From G965232465 sp965232465 (GTDB lineage: Bacteria > Pseudomonadota > Alphaproteobacteria > JAQWUY01): DNA of 64,000 nucleotides. Below the pieces are notes generated by a model. The model saw nothing but the letters and a program-made list of their open reading frames with translations, had not been told where the DNA came from and ran no database searches. The translations under genes and the position numbers were made by a program. Shown one piece after another: positions 9,167 to 17,400 of the stretch (position 1 is its first letter; every line of letters starts with the position of its first letter). Location: assembly GCA_965232465.1 (NCBI GenBank), contig OZ246977.1, forward strand, positions 620,001-684,000. The letters run 5' to 3'.

Positions 9167-10150
9167 ATGCTTTCTCTTGCAAGTATAATGAAATTTAGAG
9201 CATGGCTATTTCTTGCTGTTCTAATTGCGGTCTTTGAAATATGTTCACATTTCCTGTATGAACGATCTTTTATTGTGAGTGGCTATAATTTACGGTCATT
9301 AGCTGTATTTGCAGCCATTCCTTTATTGTTAGCATTGGGGCAAACCTTTGTAATTATTTCTGCTGGGATTGATTTATCCATTGGCTTTGTCATGGGACTG
9401 GCGGCGGTCGTTACAGCACATACGACAAATTATCTAATGGAAGCGGGCATGGGGGATGTGATGTCTGCCCTGATTGGTATTGTTTTTGCCTGTATCATCA
9501 CTGTTGTTCCTGGTCTTTTTAATGGATTATTGATTGCACGCTTAGGGGTGCCACCCTTTATTGGTACACTGGGTATGTATGGTGTTGCAAGGGGGGTGGC
9601 ATTCCTAACGGCGGCGGGCATAACCGTCCCCGTTTCAAATTCATTCCTAAGTTTCATGGGCAATGAAGATATTTTGTTTATGCCTGTTTTGGTGTTAATC
9701 GTTATTGGATTCTGTTTTCTATCCCATTATTTACTGAAATATACCAAATTTGGACAGCATGTTTATGCACTGGGGGATAATGAAGCGGCAGCTAGTCGAT
9801 CTGGTGTGAATATTCAAAATTTAACCCTAAAAATCTATATCCTTGCGGGTTTCTTTGCAGGGGTTGCAGGGGCACTTTATACGGCACGTTTTTATGCAGG
9901 GGCTGCCCAAGCGGGTGAACCCCTGTTACTGATTTCAGTAGCCATTGTTGTCATTGGTGGGGCGAGCCTGTTCGGGGGGAGCGGAACCATCACAGGAACA
10001 GTTGCAGGGGCATTAGTGATTGCGGTTATTCAATATGGTTTGGTTTATATCAATGTGGAACCGTTTTGGCAGTTTATTGCCGTGGGTGTTGTGATTATTC
10101 TATCTGTATTATTGGATCAATTTCAAAATAGAGCGGGATCCACAAGATGA
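9167..10150 (+). CDS. Sugar ABC transporter permease (RbsC/FrcC type)
   Basis: Inner-membrane permease of a CUT2 importer (BPD_transp_2 family), working as a homodimer with the ATPase that follows. About eight to ten hydrophobic segments are visible over 327 residues. Family landmarks are LALGQTFVIISAGIDLSIGF near residue 55 and VIGGASLFGGSGTITGT near residue 265. AAGGA lies 11 bases before the ATG. It overlaps the ATPase gene by 4 bases (ATGA), indicating translational coupling. Confidence 0.92.
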   Translation: MLSLASIMKFRAWLFLAVLIAVFEICSHFLYERSFIVSGYNLRSLAVFAAIPLLLALGQTFVIISAGIDLSIGFVMGLAAVVTAHTTNYLMEAGMGDVMSALIGIVFACIITVVPGLFNGLLIARLGVPPFIGTLGMYGVARGVAFLTAAGITVPVSNSFLSFMGNEDILFMPVLVLIVIGFCFLSHYLLKYTKFGQHVYALGDNEAAASRSGVNIQNLTLKIYILAGFFAGVAGALYTARFYAGAAQAGEPLLLISVAIVVIGGASLFGGSGTITGTVAGALVIAVIQYGLVYINVEPFWQFIAVGVVIILSVLLDQFQNRAGSTR

Positions 10151-10890
10151 CAAAAGTAATTTTCCAAGCAAAAAATATTAAAAAACACTTTGGATCTGTA
10201 AAGGCTGTTGATGGTGTTTCTTTTACACTAACAAAGGGGGAATGCGTTGCTCTAGCTGGTGATAATGGTGCAGGCAAAACCACTATGGTAAAACTAATAT
10301 CAGGTGTATATAAGGCAACATCGGGTGAAATGATTTTTAATGATCAAACCATGAATTTTCAATCCCCAGAAGAGGCTAGATATAAAGGTATTGAAACCAT
10401 TTACCAAGACCTAGCCTTAGCCAATAATTTAACCATTGGTGAAAATATTTTCTTAGGCAGAGAGCCCATGAAAAAAATCTTTGGTTTTATCCCTGTACTC
10501 AATCGTGAAACCATGGCTTATGAGGCAAAAAAAGTCATGGAAAGCTTGGATTTCCATACGGAAAGATTTAATGATGCCGTATCTGGTTTTTCCGGTGGGC
10601 AAAGGCAGGCTGTTGCCATTGGTCGGGCTGTATACTGGAATGCAAAAATCCTGATTATGGATGAACCTACTGCGGCTTTGGGGGTACCAGAACAAAAAAA
10701 AGTTTTGCAACTCATTAAAAGATTAAAGAAACAAGGACATGCCATCTTGTTTATTTCACATAATTTACATGATATTTTTGAAGTATCTGACAGAATTATC
10801 GTCATGCACCAAGGCAAAGTGGCAGGGGAAAGAAAAATATCTAATACCCACAGTGATGAAGTTGTCAGATTGATGATTGGAGGGGCGTAA
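10147..10890 (+). CDS. Sugar ABC transporter ATPase, single-domain (FrcA type)
   Basis: ATP-binding subunit for the upstream permease. Visible are Walker A GDNGAGKTT, the signature FSGGQRQAVAIGRA, Walker B ILIMDEPTAALG and the H-loop ILFISHNLHD. At 247 residues it is one ABC domain, unlike the duplicated RbsA/XylG proteins. It therefore resembles FrcA of the Sinorhizobium fructose importer and must act as a homodimer. It overlaps the permease gene by 4 bases and shares one base with the next gene. Confidence 0.93.
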   Translation: MTKVIFQAKNIKKHFGSVKAVDGVSFTLTKGECVALAGDNGAGKTTMVKLISGVYKATSGEMIFNDQTMNFQSPEEARYKGIETIYQDLALANNLTIGENIFLGREPMKKIFGFIPVLNRETMAYEAKKVMESLDFHTERFNDAVSGFSGGQRQAVAIGRAVYWNAKILIMDEPTAALGVPEQKKVLQLIKRLKKQGHAILFISHNLHDIFEVSDRIIVMHQGKVAGERKISNTHSDEVVRLMIGGA

Positions 10891-11618
10891 TGTTCAAATT
10901 TACCAAGGGGTCTATTTTGGTCACAGGAGCAAGTGGTGGCATTGGTGGGGCTACGGTACGCCAGCTTTGTGACGCAGGGGCAGATGTGATTGCAAATGGC
11001 CGCAATCTTGAAGCATTGAAAAAACTGACAAAAGAAACGGGTTGCAAGATATTACCATTTGAACTTACATCTGAAGACAGCGTTCGTGAAGCTCTTGAAG
11101 GACTTAATCTTTGGGGTGTGGTTAATTGTGGTGGTTTCGGTGGTGAGATTGCAACACCGATGGATACCGATATTGACATTTTTGACAAAGTCATCAGCAT
11201 TAACGCCCGTGGTGCCTTATTGGTCACCAAATATGCGTCCCAATCCATGATTCGTTTAGGTAATGGCGGGGCAATTGTCAATGTATCTAGCCAAGCCTCT
11301 CTTATAGCACTCAAAGGTCATATTTCTTATGGGTCATCTAAGGCCGCATTAGATAACATTACACGGGTGTCTGCTTTGGAATTGGGTCCTTATGGTATCC
11401 GTGTCAATAGTGTAAATCCTACGGTGGTAATGACCCCTATGTCTGCTTGGTATTGGGGACGACCCGAAATTGAAGGTCCATTTCTAAATACCATGCCACT
11501 GGGACGCTGGGCAACCGAAGACGAAATTGCAACACCAATTATATTTCTTTTGAGTGAAGGTGCTTCTATGATTTCAGGTGTCTCATTGCCCATTGATGGC
11601 GGTTTCACCGCTGTGTAA
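10890..11618 (+). CDS. SDR resembling L-xylulose (dicarbonyl) reductase
   Basis: Cytoplasmic NAD(P)-dependent short-chain dehydrogenase, probably interconverting a ketose and a polyol such as L-xylulose and xylitol. The cofactor loop TGASGGIG is at residues 13-20. The catalytic Ser lies in VNVSSQASL and the Tyr/Lys pair in YGSSKAALD. The stretch RVNSVNPTVVMTPM is a recognisable signature of the DCXR/L-xylulose reductase group. The 242-residue length matches. Its start overlaps the ATPase stop by one base (TAATG), so it belongs to the import operon and probably acts on the imported substrate. Direction of reaction in vivo is unknown. Confidence 0.86.
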   Translation: MFKFTKGSILVTGASGGIGGATVRQLCDAGADVIANGRNLEALKKLTKETGCKILPFELTSEDSVREALEGLNLWGVVNCGGFGGEIATPMDTDIDIFDKVISINARGALLVTKYASQSMIRLGNGGAIVNVSSQASLIALKGHISYGSSKAALDNITRVSALELGPYGIRVNSVNPTVVMTPMSAWYWGRPEIEGPFLNTMPLGRWATEDEIATPIIFLLSEGASMISGVSLPIDGGFTAV

Positions 11619-11639
11619 GTATTCCGAATCCCATATGGT

Positions 11640-11860
11640 TGTGGTAATAACGAGATCCATATTTTAATACATATATAACCACCCTTATACCACAAAAGTG
11701 CGTTCTACACCCGACCTTAATAATGACAATTTCCGCCATAGATTTAGCACTAGCTCCAAAGTGTTATGCACGCTCTTTTAAATATGCATCAGGATACGCC
11801 TTAACATCTTGTAGTAGTTTAACCATATCAATCTTAGTTGCTGGTTTATTTGTTGTACGC
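11640..11860 (-). pseudogene. Remnant of an IS630-type transposase N-terminus
   Basis: Read on the minus strand, the sequence gives TTNKPATKIDMVKLLQDV then KAYPDAYLKERA, a stop (TAA at 11764-11766), and HFGASAKSMAEIV in the same frame. This is the helix-turn-helix start of IS630/Tc1-type transposases (ID-x-L-x-x-V-x-x-x-PDAYLxERA-x-x-FGxS). It has an internal stop, decays after that and no catalytic domain follows. The IS3-family element begins immediately beyond its N-terminal side. Short but distinctive match. Confidence 0.6.
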
Positions 11861-11899
11861 AGAAGTGGACCCCATTGTTTGGACCATTAACCATTAAAG

Positions 11900-12760
11900 T
11901 TAAGATAGACTTTTTTGGTTAATTTGCTGTTTATTTTGATATGGAAGCGGTGTAGCTGTAAGCGGAACCGCTTTTATATCGAAATGCATTGTATAGGTTT
12001 CATTTGGGGTTTGCAAGCCAAATTTTGTGTGGGGTCTGTGGGCATTGTAAAACTGTATCCAATCCCTTATGTCCTGCTGTGCCTGTGTGCCATTGACAAA
12101 GTCCCTTAGATACACACATTCATACTTCAAGCTCCGCCATAACCGTTCTATAAACACATTGTCTTTCCATGCCCCCTTGCCGTCCATGGATATTTTAATG
12201 CCATTGGCTTTTAATATATCCGTAAACGCTGTTGCTGTAAACTGGCTTCCCTGATCCGTATTCAATATATCGGGCTTAGGGTAAGTGTATAATGCGTCTT
12301 CTAGGGCTTCAATACAGAACCCAGTATCCAATGTATTGGATAATCGCCACGATAGTACTTTACGGCTGTACCAGTCCATAATGGCGACCAAATACATGTA
12401 CCCCTTGTGGATGGGAATATAGGTAATGTCTGTACACCAAACTTGATTAACCCTATTTACTGTTACATTCCTCAGCAAATAAGGATATACCTTGTGGGCA
12501 CGGTCTGGAATGCTGGTATTAGGCTTTGGATATATGGCTTTTAAACCCATAAGTTTCATAAGCCTAGAAATCCGTTTCCTGTTTACTTTATAGCCTGACT
12601 TTTGCAAGTATTTAGTCATCCTACGGCACCCATAAAATGGCCACTTGACAAATGCTTTGCGTATCAAATCCATCATATCTTTGTTTTCCATGCTTGCCTC
12701 CTTTGCTTTATAATATACACTACTGCGGTTTATACCTAGTAATGCACATGTCCGCCTCAT
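11900..12760 (-). CDS. IS3-family transposase OrfB (DDE integrase-like)
   Basis: Catalytic part of the IS3 transposase. The rve-type core carries the first Asp in CTDITY, the second in NTDQGSQF and the Glu in IERLWRSLKYE, with Lys seven residues after the Glu. An upstream HTH_21 segment (RKAFVKWPFYGCRRMTKYL) is present. The 286 residues appear intact. It begins 2 bases after the OrfA stop. No obvious A6G slippery site is seen at the junction, so translational coupling may be used instead of the frameshift common in this family. Confidence 0.93.
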   Translation of the reverse strand: MRRTCALLGINRSSVYYKAKEASMENKDMMDLIRKAFVKWPFYGCRRMTKYLQKSGYKVNRKRISRLMKLMGLKAIYPKPNTSIPDRAHKVYPYLLRNVTVNRVNQVWCTDITYIPIHKGYMYLVAIMDWYSRKVLSWRLSNTLDTGFCIEALEDALYTYPKPDILNTDQGSQFTATAFTDILKANGIKISMDGKGAWKDNVFIERLWRSLKYECVYLRDFVNGTQAQQDIRDWIQFYNAHRPHTKFGLQTPNETYTMHFDIKAVPLTATPLPYQNKQQINQKSLS

Positions 12761-12762
12761 GC

Positions 12763-13098
12763 TTATTTGCGGTTCTTGTACAGCTGAGATAAAAGATTTT
12801 CGCTCCCCAGACCCAAGGCGTCTGAGGCATCTGCTAAAAAATCCCGTTCCACTGTAAGTTTACCAATCTTAGTATGAAGCATATTTATCTGTGCTTGAGT
12901 ATCCACCTGTTGGCGTACTAGATTACCCGAAAATCCATCCTCTATGGATTGCAAAGCCTCCTTCTTCCAGCGGGTAATAACTGAACTATGGACACCATAA
13001 ATGGACGATAACTCAGATATGGAAATATCTTCACGTAACGCATGACGAACTACTTTCGCCTTGAATTTTGCTGTGTAATTTTTACGATTTCTAATCAT
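12763..13098 (-). CDS. IS3-family transposase OrfA (DNA-binding)
   Basis: A 111-residue protein with the HTH_Tnp_1 fold: YTAKFKAKVVRHALREDISI followed by the SELSSIYGVHSSVITRWKK helix-turn-helix. A leucine-zipper-like C-terminus follows (INMLHTKIGKLTVERDFL). It recognises the element's ends and partners with OrfB. AAGGAG lies upstream of its ATG near the right inverted repeat. Confidence 0.92.
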   Translation of the reverse strand: MIRNRKNYTAKFKAKVVRHALREDISISELSSIYGVHSSVITRWKKEALQSIEDGFSGNLVRQQVDTQAQINMLHTKIGKLTVERDFLADASDALGLGSENLLSQLYKNRK

Positions 13099-13265
13099 TT
13101 TGATTTTACTCCTTGTGTTGTGTAAAATCTATCTTAACATATGGTCTAGTTTTTGGGGACCATTTCTCTCCACATTTGTTAATCCATGTTTCTGCTGAAA
13201 CAAAAGAACTTTTATGGTACAACAAAATGCTTGTATTTTAAAGTAAAAAAATATACAAATACCAT

Positions 13266-13574
13266 ATGACTGAAAAACAAAACGATGTATTAAAACACCA
13301 TCGACAGGAAATAGACCGTATCGACAATGCCATTATTGACCTGTTGGCACAACGGTCCGAAGTGGTACATGCGGTGGGCAAAATTAAAAGTGTCCACAAT
13401 ATACCCGCATGTCTGCCCGACCGTATTCAGCATGTTATCGACACCCGTATGAAAAACGCACATTCCCAAGGGGTCGATGTGGATTTGGTGCGTACCATAT
13501 GGACGGAAATTATCAACACCGCCATTGCCCAAGAACAGGCGTTAATGCATGCAAAAGATAGCGATACATCATAA
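13266..13574 (+). CDS. Chorismate mutase (AroQ class, stand-alone)
   Basis: Converts chorismate to prephenate for phenylalanine/tyrosine synthesis. The 102 residues make the all-helical CM_2 domain: HRQEIDRIDNAIIDLLAQR (helix 1 with the conserved Arg-Ile-Asp), then VGKIKS with the active-site Lys, an Arg in PDRIQ and the C-terminal helix TIWTEIINTAIAQEQ. Single-domain AroQ proteins of this size are usual in alphaproteobacteria. It stands alone: the IS3 element ends about 100 bp upstream and may have altered its promoter. Confidence 0.88.
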   Translation: MTEKQNDVLKHHRQEIDRIDNAIIDLLAQRSEVVHAVGKIKSVHNIPACLPDRIQHVIDTRMKNAHSQGVDVDLVRTIWTEIINTAIAQEQALMHAKDSDTS

Positions 13575-13601
13575 TATCTTATTGTAATGTATTGCTTATC
13601 T

Positions 13602-13617
13602 TATGACTACATTATTT
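13602..13617 (+). repeat. Isolated sequence like an IS5-type end
   Basis: TATGACTACATTATTT differs at two positions from the right terminal repeat of the IS5-family element at 54.7 kb (CATGACTACACTATTT). No second end or transposase lies near. It may be a remnant of an excised or decayed copy, or chance in AT-rich DNA. Confidence 0.3.
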
Positions 13618-13722
13618 AGGGCAGCCTCTAAAAATTAGCTTTCTTGACTATCTAGTATTGACATATAAGTATTAAGTGTGATATGTGTTAAGTTCTTTAA
13701 TCTATTTTTTAAGAGTATAAAC

Positions 13723-14202
13723 ATGAAAACGCAAATTATTGCACAGGATGTATGGGGAAAAATTAAAAAGCAATGGGAAGCTGATGCGATTTCTTTTGGT
13801 GATGATTTAACATATTTACCTTCTATTCATGCTGATCATGGCGAAATATTATTGGTAAAAGATGAGGATAATTATCCAGTAATGGTGACCAACCTTGTAA
13901 TTGCACAGTTACCGGGTATGAATGGTGATACTTTACGATCAACAAAATCAGCATTTGCCCCAAAGTTTGAATTTGATTCTGTGGATGATGATCAGTTGGT
14001 GCGTATGTATGCATCAGCGGTATTTTTTATTTATGAGCACTCTGTTAATAAAAAATGTGATAATATTAAAGTATACACCCCAAGAGCATCGGATATGAAA
14101 CAATGGCATAGCATTTTATCTGTTATTGCAGACTATGAAAAAATTGATCGTACAGTACAATATCAAGGCAGATGGACTGCTTTGGTTAAACGAACAAAAT
14201 AA
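13723..14202 (+). CDS. Unknown 159-residue protein
   Basis: I do not recognise the family. The reading starts at MKTQIIAQDVWGKIKKQW (ATG 13723); an upstream in-frame ATG adds 15 hydrophobic AT-coded residues and looks spurious. No signal peptide or membrane segment is seen. The protein is mixed alpha/beta in appearance, with an acidic centre (FEFDSVDDDQLVRMYASAV) and a basic end (QGRWTALVKRTK). It is followed after 21 bases by another small unknown gene and then the giant exoprotein gene, all in the same direction. Confidence 0.65.
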   Translation: MKTQIIAQDVWGKIKKQWEADAISFGDDLTYLPSIHADHGEILLVKDEDNYPVMVTNLVIAQLPGMNGDTLRSTKSAFAPKFEFDSVDDDQLVRMYASAVFFIYEHSVNKKCDNIKVYTPRASDMKQWHSILSVIADYEKIDRTVQYQGRWTALVKRTK

Positions 14203-14223
14203 ACAAAGAAGGAATTGTCAAAA

Positions 14224-14403
14224 ATGATACCAAATAAGGAATATAACAACATAACATACGCCGTGTGCTTAGAAGCTGTTAAAAAAGGTTTTGATGCCAT
14301 AGGTGGGGTGCAGAACGCAAAATATTTAACAGGTTTTGAATGGCATCGGAAGGTGCTGGAAAATAAAATTTTGCAACACTCTCAATCCAAAAAGAGTGCT
14401 TAA
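14224..14403 (+). CDS. Unknown 59-residue protein
   Basis: Small reading frame starting MIPNKEYNNITYAVCLEAVK with AAGGAA nine bases before its ATG, which supports real translation. An in-frame TTG nine bases earlier is less well placed. It is basic at the C-terminus (QSKKSA), has no hydrophobic segment and is of unknown function. It probably shares a transcript with the gene 21 bases upstream. A small palindrome TAATGGTGCCATTA follows the stop. Confidence 0.6.
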   Translation: MIPNKEYNNITYAVCLEAVKKGFDAIGGVQNAKYLTGFEWHRKVLENKILQHSQSKKSA

Positions 14404-14455
14404 ATATCCTATAATGGTTAATGGTGCCATTACATTTTTATAAAGGAAGAAAGAA

Positions 14456-17400
14456 ATGTTACATAAAAAATCTGTTAAGAAGTCGGTAAAATTCGCCCTA
14501 AAAACCGCCTCCTCTTTGTGTACGACTGGGCTATTGATTGCAGGGGTGTCTTATGCGAGTGCTGATTTACCACAAGGGGGATCTGTGTCCAGTGGCACCG
14601 CACACATTCAGTATAAGGGCGATGTGTTACACATCGATCAAGCCTCAGATAAAGCTGTTATCGATTGGCACAGTTTTTCTGTGGGTAAGGATAACACGGT
14701 AAACTTTCACCAACCCAGCACCGATTCCGCAACTTTAAACCGGGTAACGGGCGATGTTACGACACAGATTGCTGGGCAAATCAATGCGAAGGGCAGTGTA
14801 TTTTTGATTAACCCCAATGGTATTATGATTACCAAGGACGGGGTGATTGACACCGGTAATTTTGTTGCATCGACTCTGGATATTGATAACAACGATTTCT
14901 TAAACGGTGATTTTACCTTTACCAAAAATGGTAAAAATGGTGTTGTCGATAATCGGGGGTCCATACAGGTGCAGGATGGGGGATTTGTGGCATTGCTGGG
15001 TGGTGCGGTGAAAAACGACGGTATTGTCCATGCCCATGTGGGCAAGGTGGGATTTGCCGGTGGTGAAAAGATTATTATGGCATTTGGCGACAACGATTTT
15101 TTACGGGTCGAGGTGCCAACGGATATGTGGAACACCCTGCAAGATGCGAATGGTAACAAACTATCGGCAACGATCGACCTAAATGGGGATACACAAGCGC
15201 ATGGCGGTTTTATTGATATAACAGTTGCGGACGCATCGGATATTTTACGACAAACCATATCCATAAATGGTGTTATAGCCGCCAACACTGTTTCCGAACA
15301 AAATGGCATCATTGCCATCGGTGGCGGTGCCCTAAATATTGGCGGCAAAGCAACAATTACCGCTGATGCGGGTACAGGTGATGCGGGTACAATTGATATA
15401 ACCGCCCATAGTGTCGATAGCACAGGCAAGGTAAGTGCCACCGCAACGCAGGGCAAAGGCGGTACAATCGCCGTTTCCTTACAACAGGGGGCAAACTTTA
15501 ATGATGGGGCAACATTTGATGTATCCGCTACGCAAGGCGGGGGCGATATATCATTTGTGACGGGCACCAAACAAGCATCTTCCTTATTGGGGTCTGTGGA
15601 CTTTATCGCCAACAGCACACAGGGTAAGGGTGGATATATTGATATTACCAGCAAAAGCGGGCATATTGGGTTGTTATCTGGAAAAGTGTCTGCATCTGGC
15701 AAAACACAAGGCGGAAGGGTTCGTATTGGTGGTGCGTTCCAAGGTGGGGGATTTGATACAGATAAAAGTGGATTACATCAAAATATCAAGGATTTATTTG
15801 TCAATCGCTGGGCGGACAATGGCCATTTATACGCTTCCAAAACCACTAAGTTGGGTAATGGTGTACACATTGATATATCATCGACACATGGGACAGGGGG
15901 GACGGCGATTATCTGGTCTGATCATACCACTGATCAGCTGGGTAGCATCATCGCCACTGGTAATGGCAAAGGTGGGGCGGTGGAAATATCTGGTAAACAA
16001 AATTTATATACATATGGTTTACACAAAGTATCCATTGGCAATGGTGAATTGTTGCTCGATCCCAAAAATATAATCCTTAATAATGTAAATGGTGTTGGCT
16101 TAGTCAAGCGTATTTTCGGGGGTGATAAAGATGGCGGTGTAGTACGGCGGAATTTTGGCAAGGCGATTGCGGTCAGTAACGATGGCACAAAAATTGCCAT
16201 TGGGGCACCCGGGGATTTGGTGTCTTCCCCTGATACCAAGGCGGGTGGGTCTGTGTATTTATTCCTTATGGATTATACCACGGGTGCAGTAACGCAAAAA
16301 TTGCGTATTACAAATGGCACTGAATCCACCGATGATGATGCAGATGGCGATACATTTAAATTTAATATTGTCACTAGACAAAGTTTTGGGGAATCTGTTG
16401 CCCTAAGTTCAGATGGAAAATACCTTGCCATTGGTGACGATACAACAGAAAAAGTATGGGTGCTTGAAACAGAAAATTGGTCAAGTGGGAAAGCAACCAC
16501 ATTTAAAGAAGAACATGTGTTATTAGCAAAAGGCGAAACAGGATTAAACATTGATTCGGATGTTGCATTTGGGACTTCCCTTGCCATATCTGATGATGGC
16601 ACTAAGCTAGCAGTAGGGGCACCGAATGATCATGGTGGTGGGGGTACAAACTTTAAAGGGGCGGTATATTTGTTTAATATTAATACCACCAATAAAACTG
16701 TGACGCAGCGGACAAAAATTCGAGATAAAGTTGGTGGATTGGATTTGCAAAATTCAGATAATTTTGGATTTGGGCTGTCGATGAATGCGGATGGCACTCG
16801 ATTGGCGGTGGGGGCGATTGGCACTAAGAGGGGCAGTGATGATGATGTAGGATCTGTATTTATTATGGATTTAAAAAATTGGACAACAGGCACATTCAGT
16901 GCCACCCAAAAACTTGAATTACAAGGGGAAAAACAAAAAGATTACTTTGGTTCCTCAGTGGCGTTAAATGGGGATGGTACAAAATTAGTGGTGGGTGCTC
17001 CGGGTGTCGAAACCAAAAACGATGATGATGGTTTCCTTAATTTTGGTGCCATATACACATATGACTTAACATGGACAGGCAATCCAGCCACTGTAACCGC
17101 CAGCAACAAACAAAAAATTACACACGGTACCACATATGGGGGGCGTACCCTTGATTTCAGCGAAGGGGGGGCTTTTGGACATGCAGTAGCAATGAGTGCT
17201 GATGCAACAAAAGTATTTGTCGGTCAATCAGGCATACAGGTTAATTCCGCCTTTGATAAACAACAGGGATCTGTATATGTGTTTAACACGCTTAACCAAG
17301 CCATCAATTATAAAAATATGTTAAATGCGGGAACCAATATAACTTTGCTAGCATCAAACGATATTACCATTAATGCGGTGCTCGATACCTCAACGGATAC

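Larger units (their letters stand above)
11866..13162 (-). mobile_element. IS3-family insertion sequence, apparently complete
   Basis: About 1.3 kb with two consecutive transposase genes on the minus strand. The ends form imperfect inverted repeats of roughly 40 bases: TGGACCCCA at the left end reading in and TGGTCCCCA at the right end reading in, both continuing to a shared GTTAAGATAGA block. The match may extend about 5 bases further out (AGAAG/AGAAA). No convincing target duplication is visible, so the exact termini are uncertain by a few bases. It lies between the L-xylulose-reductase-like gene and the chorismate mutase gene. Confidence 0.85.

Noticed and set aside
13163..13265. Continuation of the IS630-type remnant on the right side of the IS3 element
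   Set aside because: No matching transposase peptide could be read there in any frame, so it cannot be shown that the IS3 element split it.
14707..15702. Long opposite-strand open frame under the exoprotein gene
   Set aside because: It is a codon-bias shadow of the exoprotein frame with proline-rich nonsense composition.
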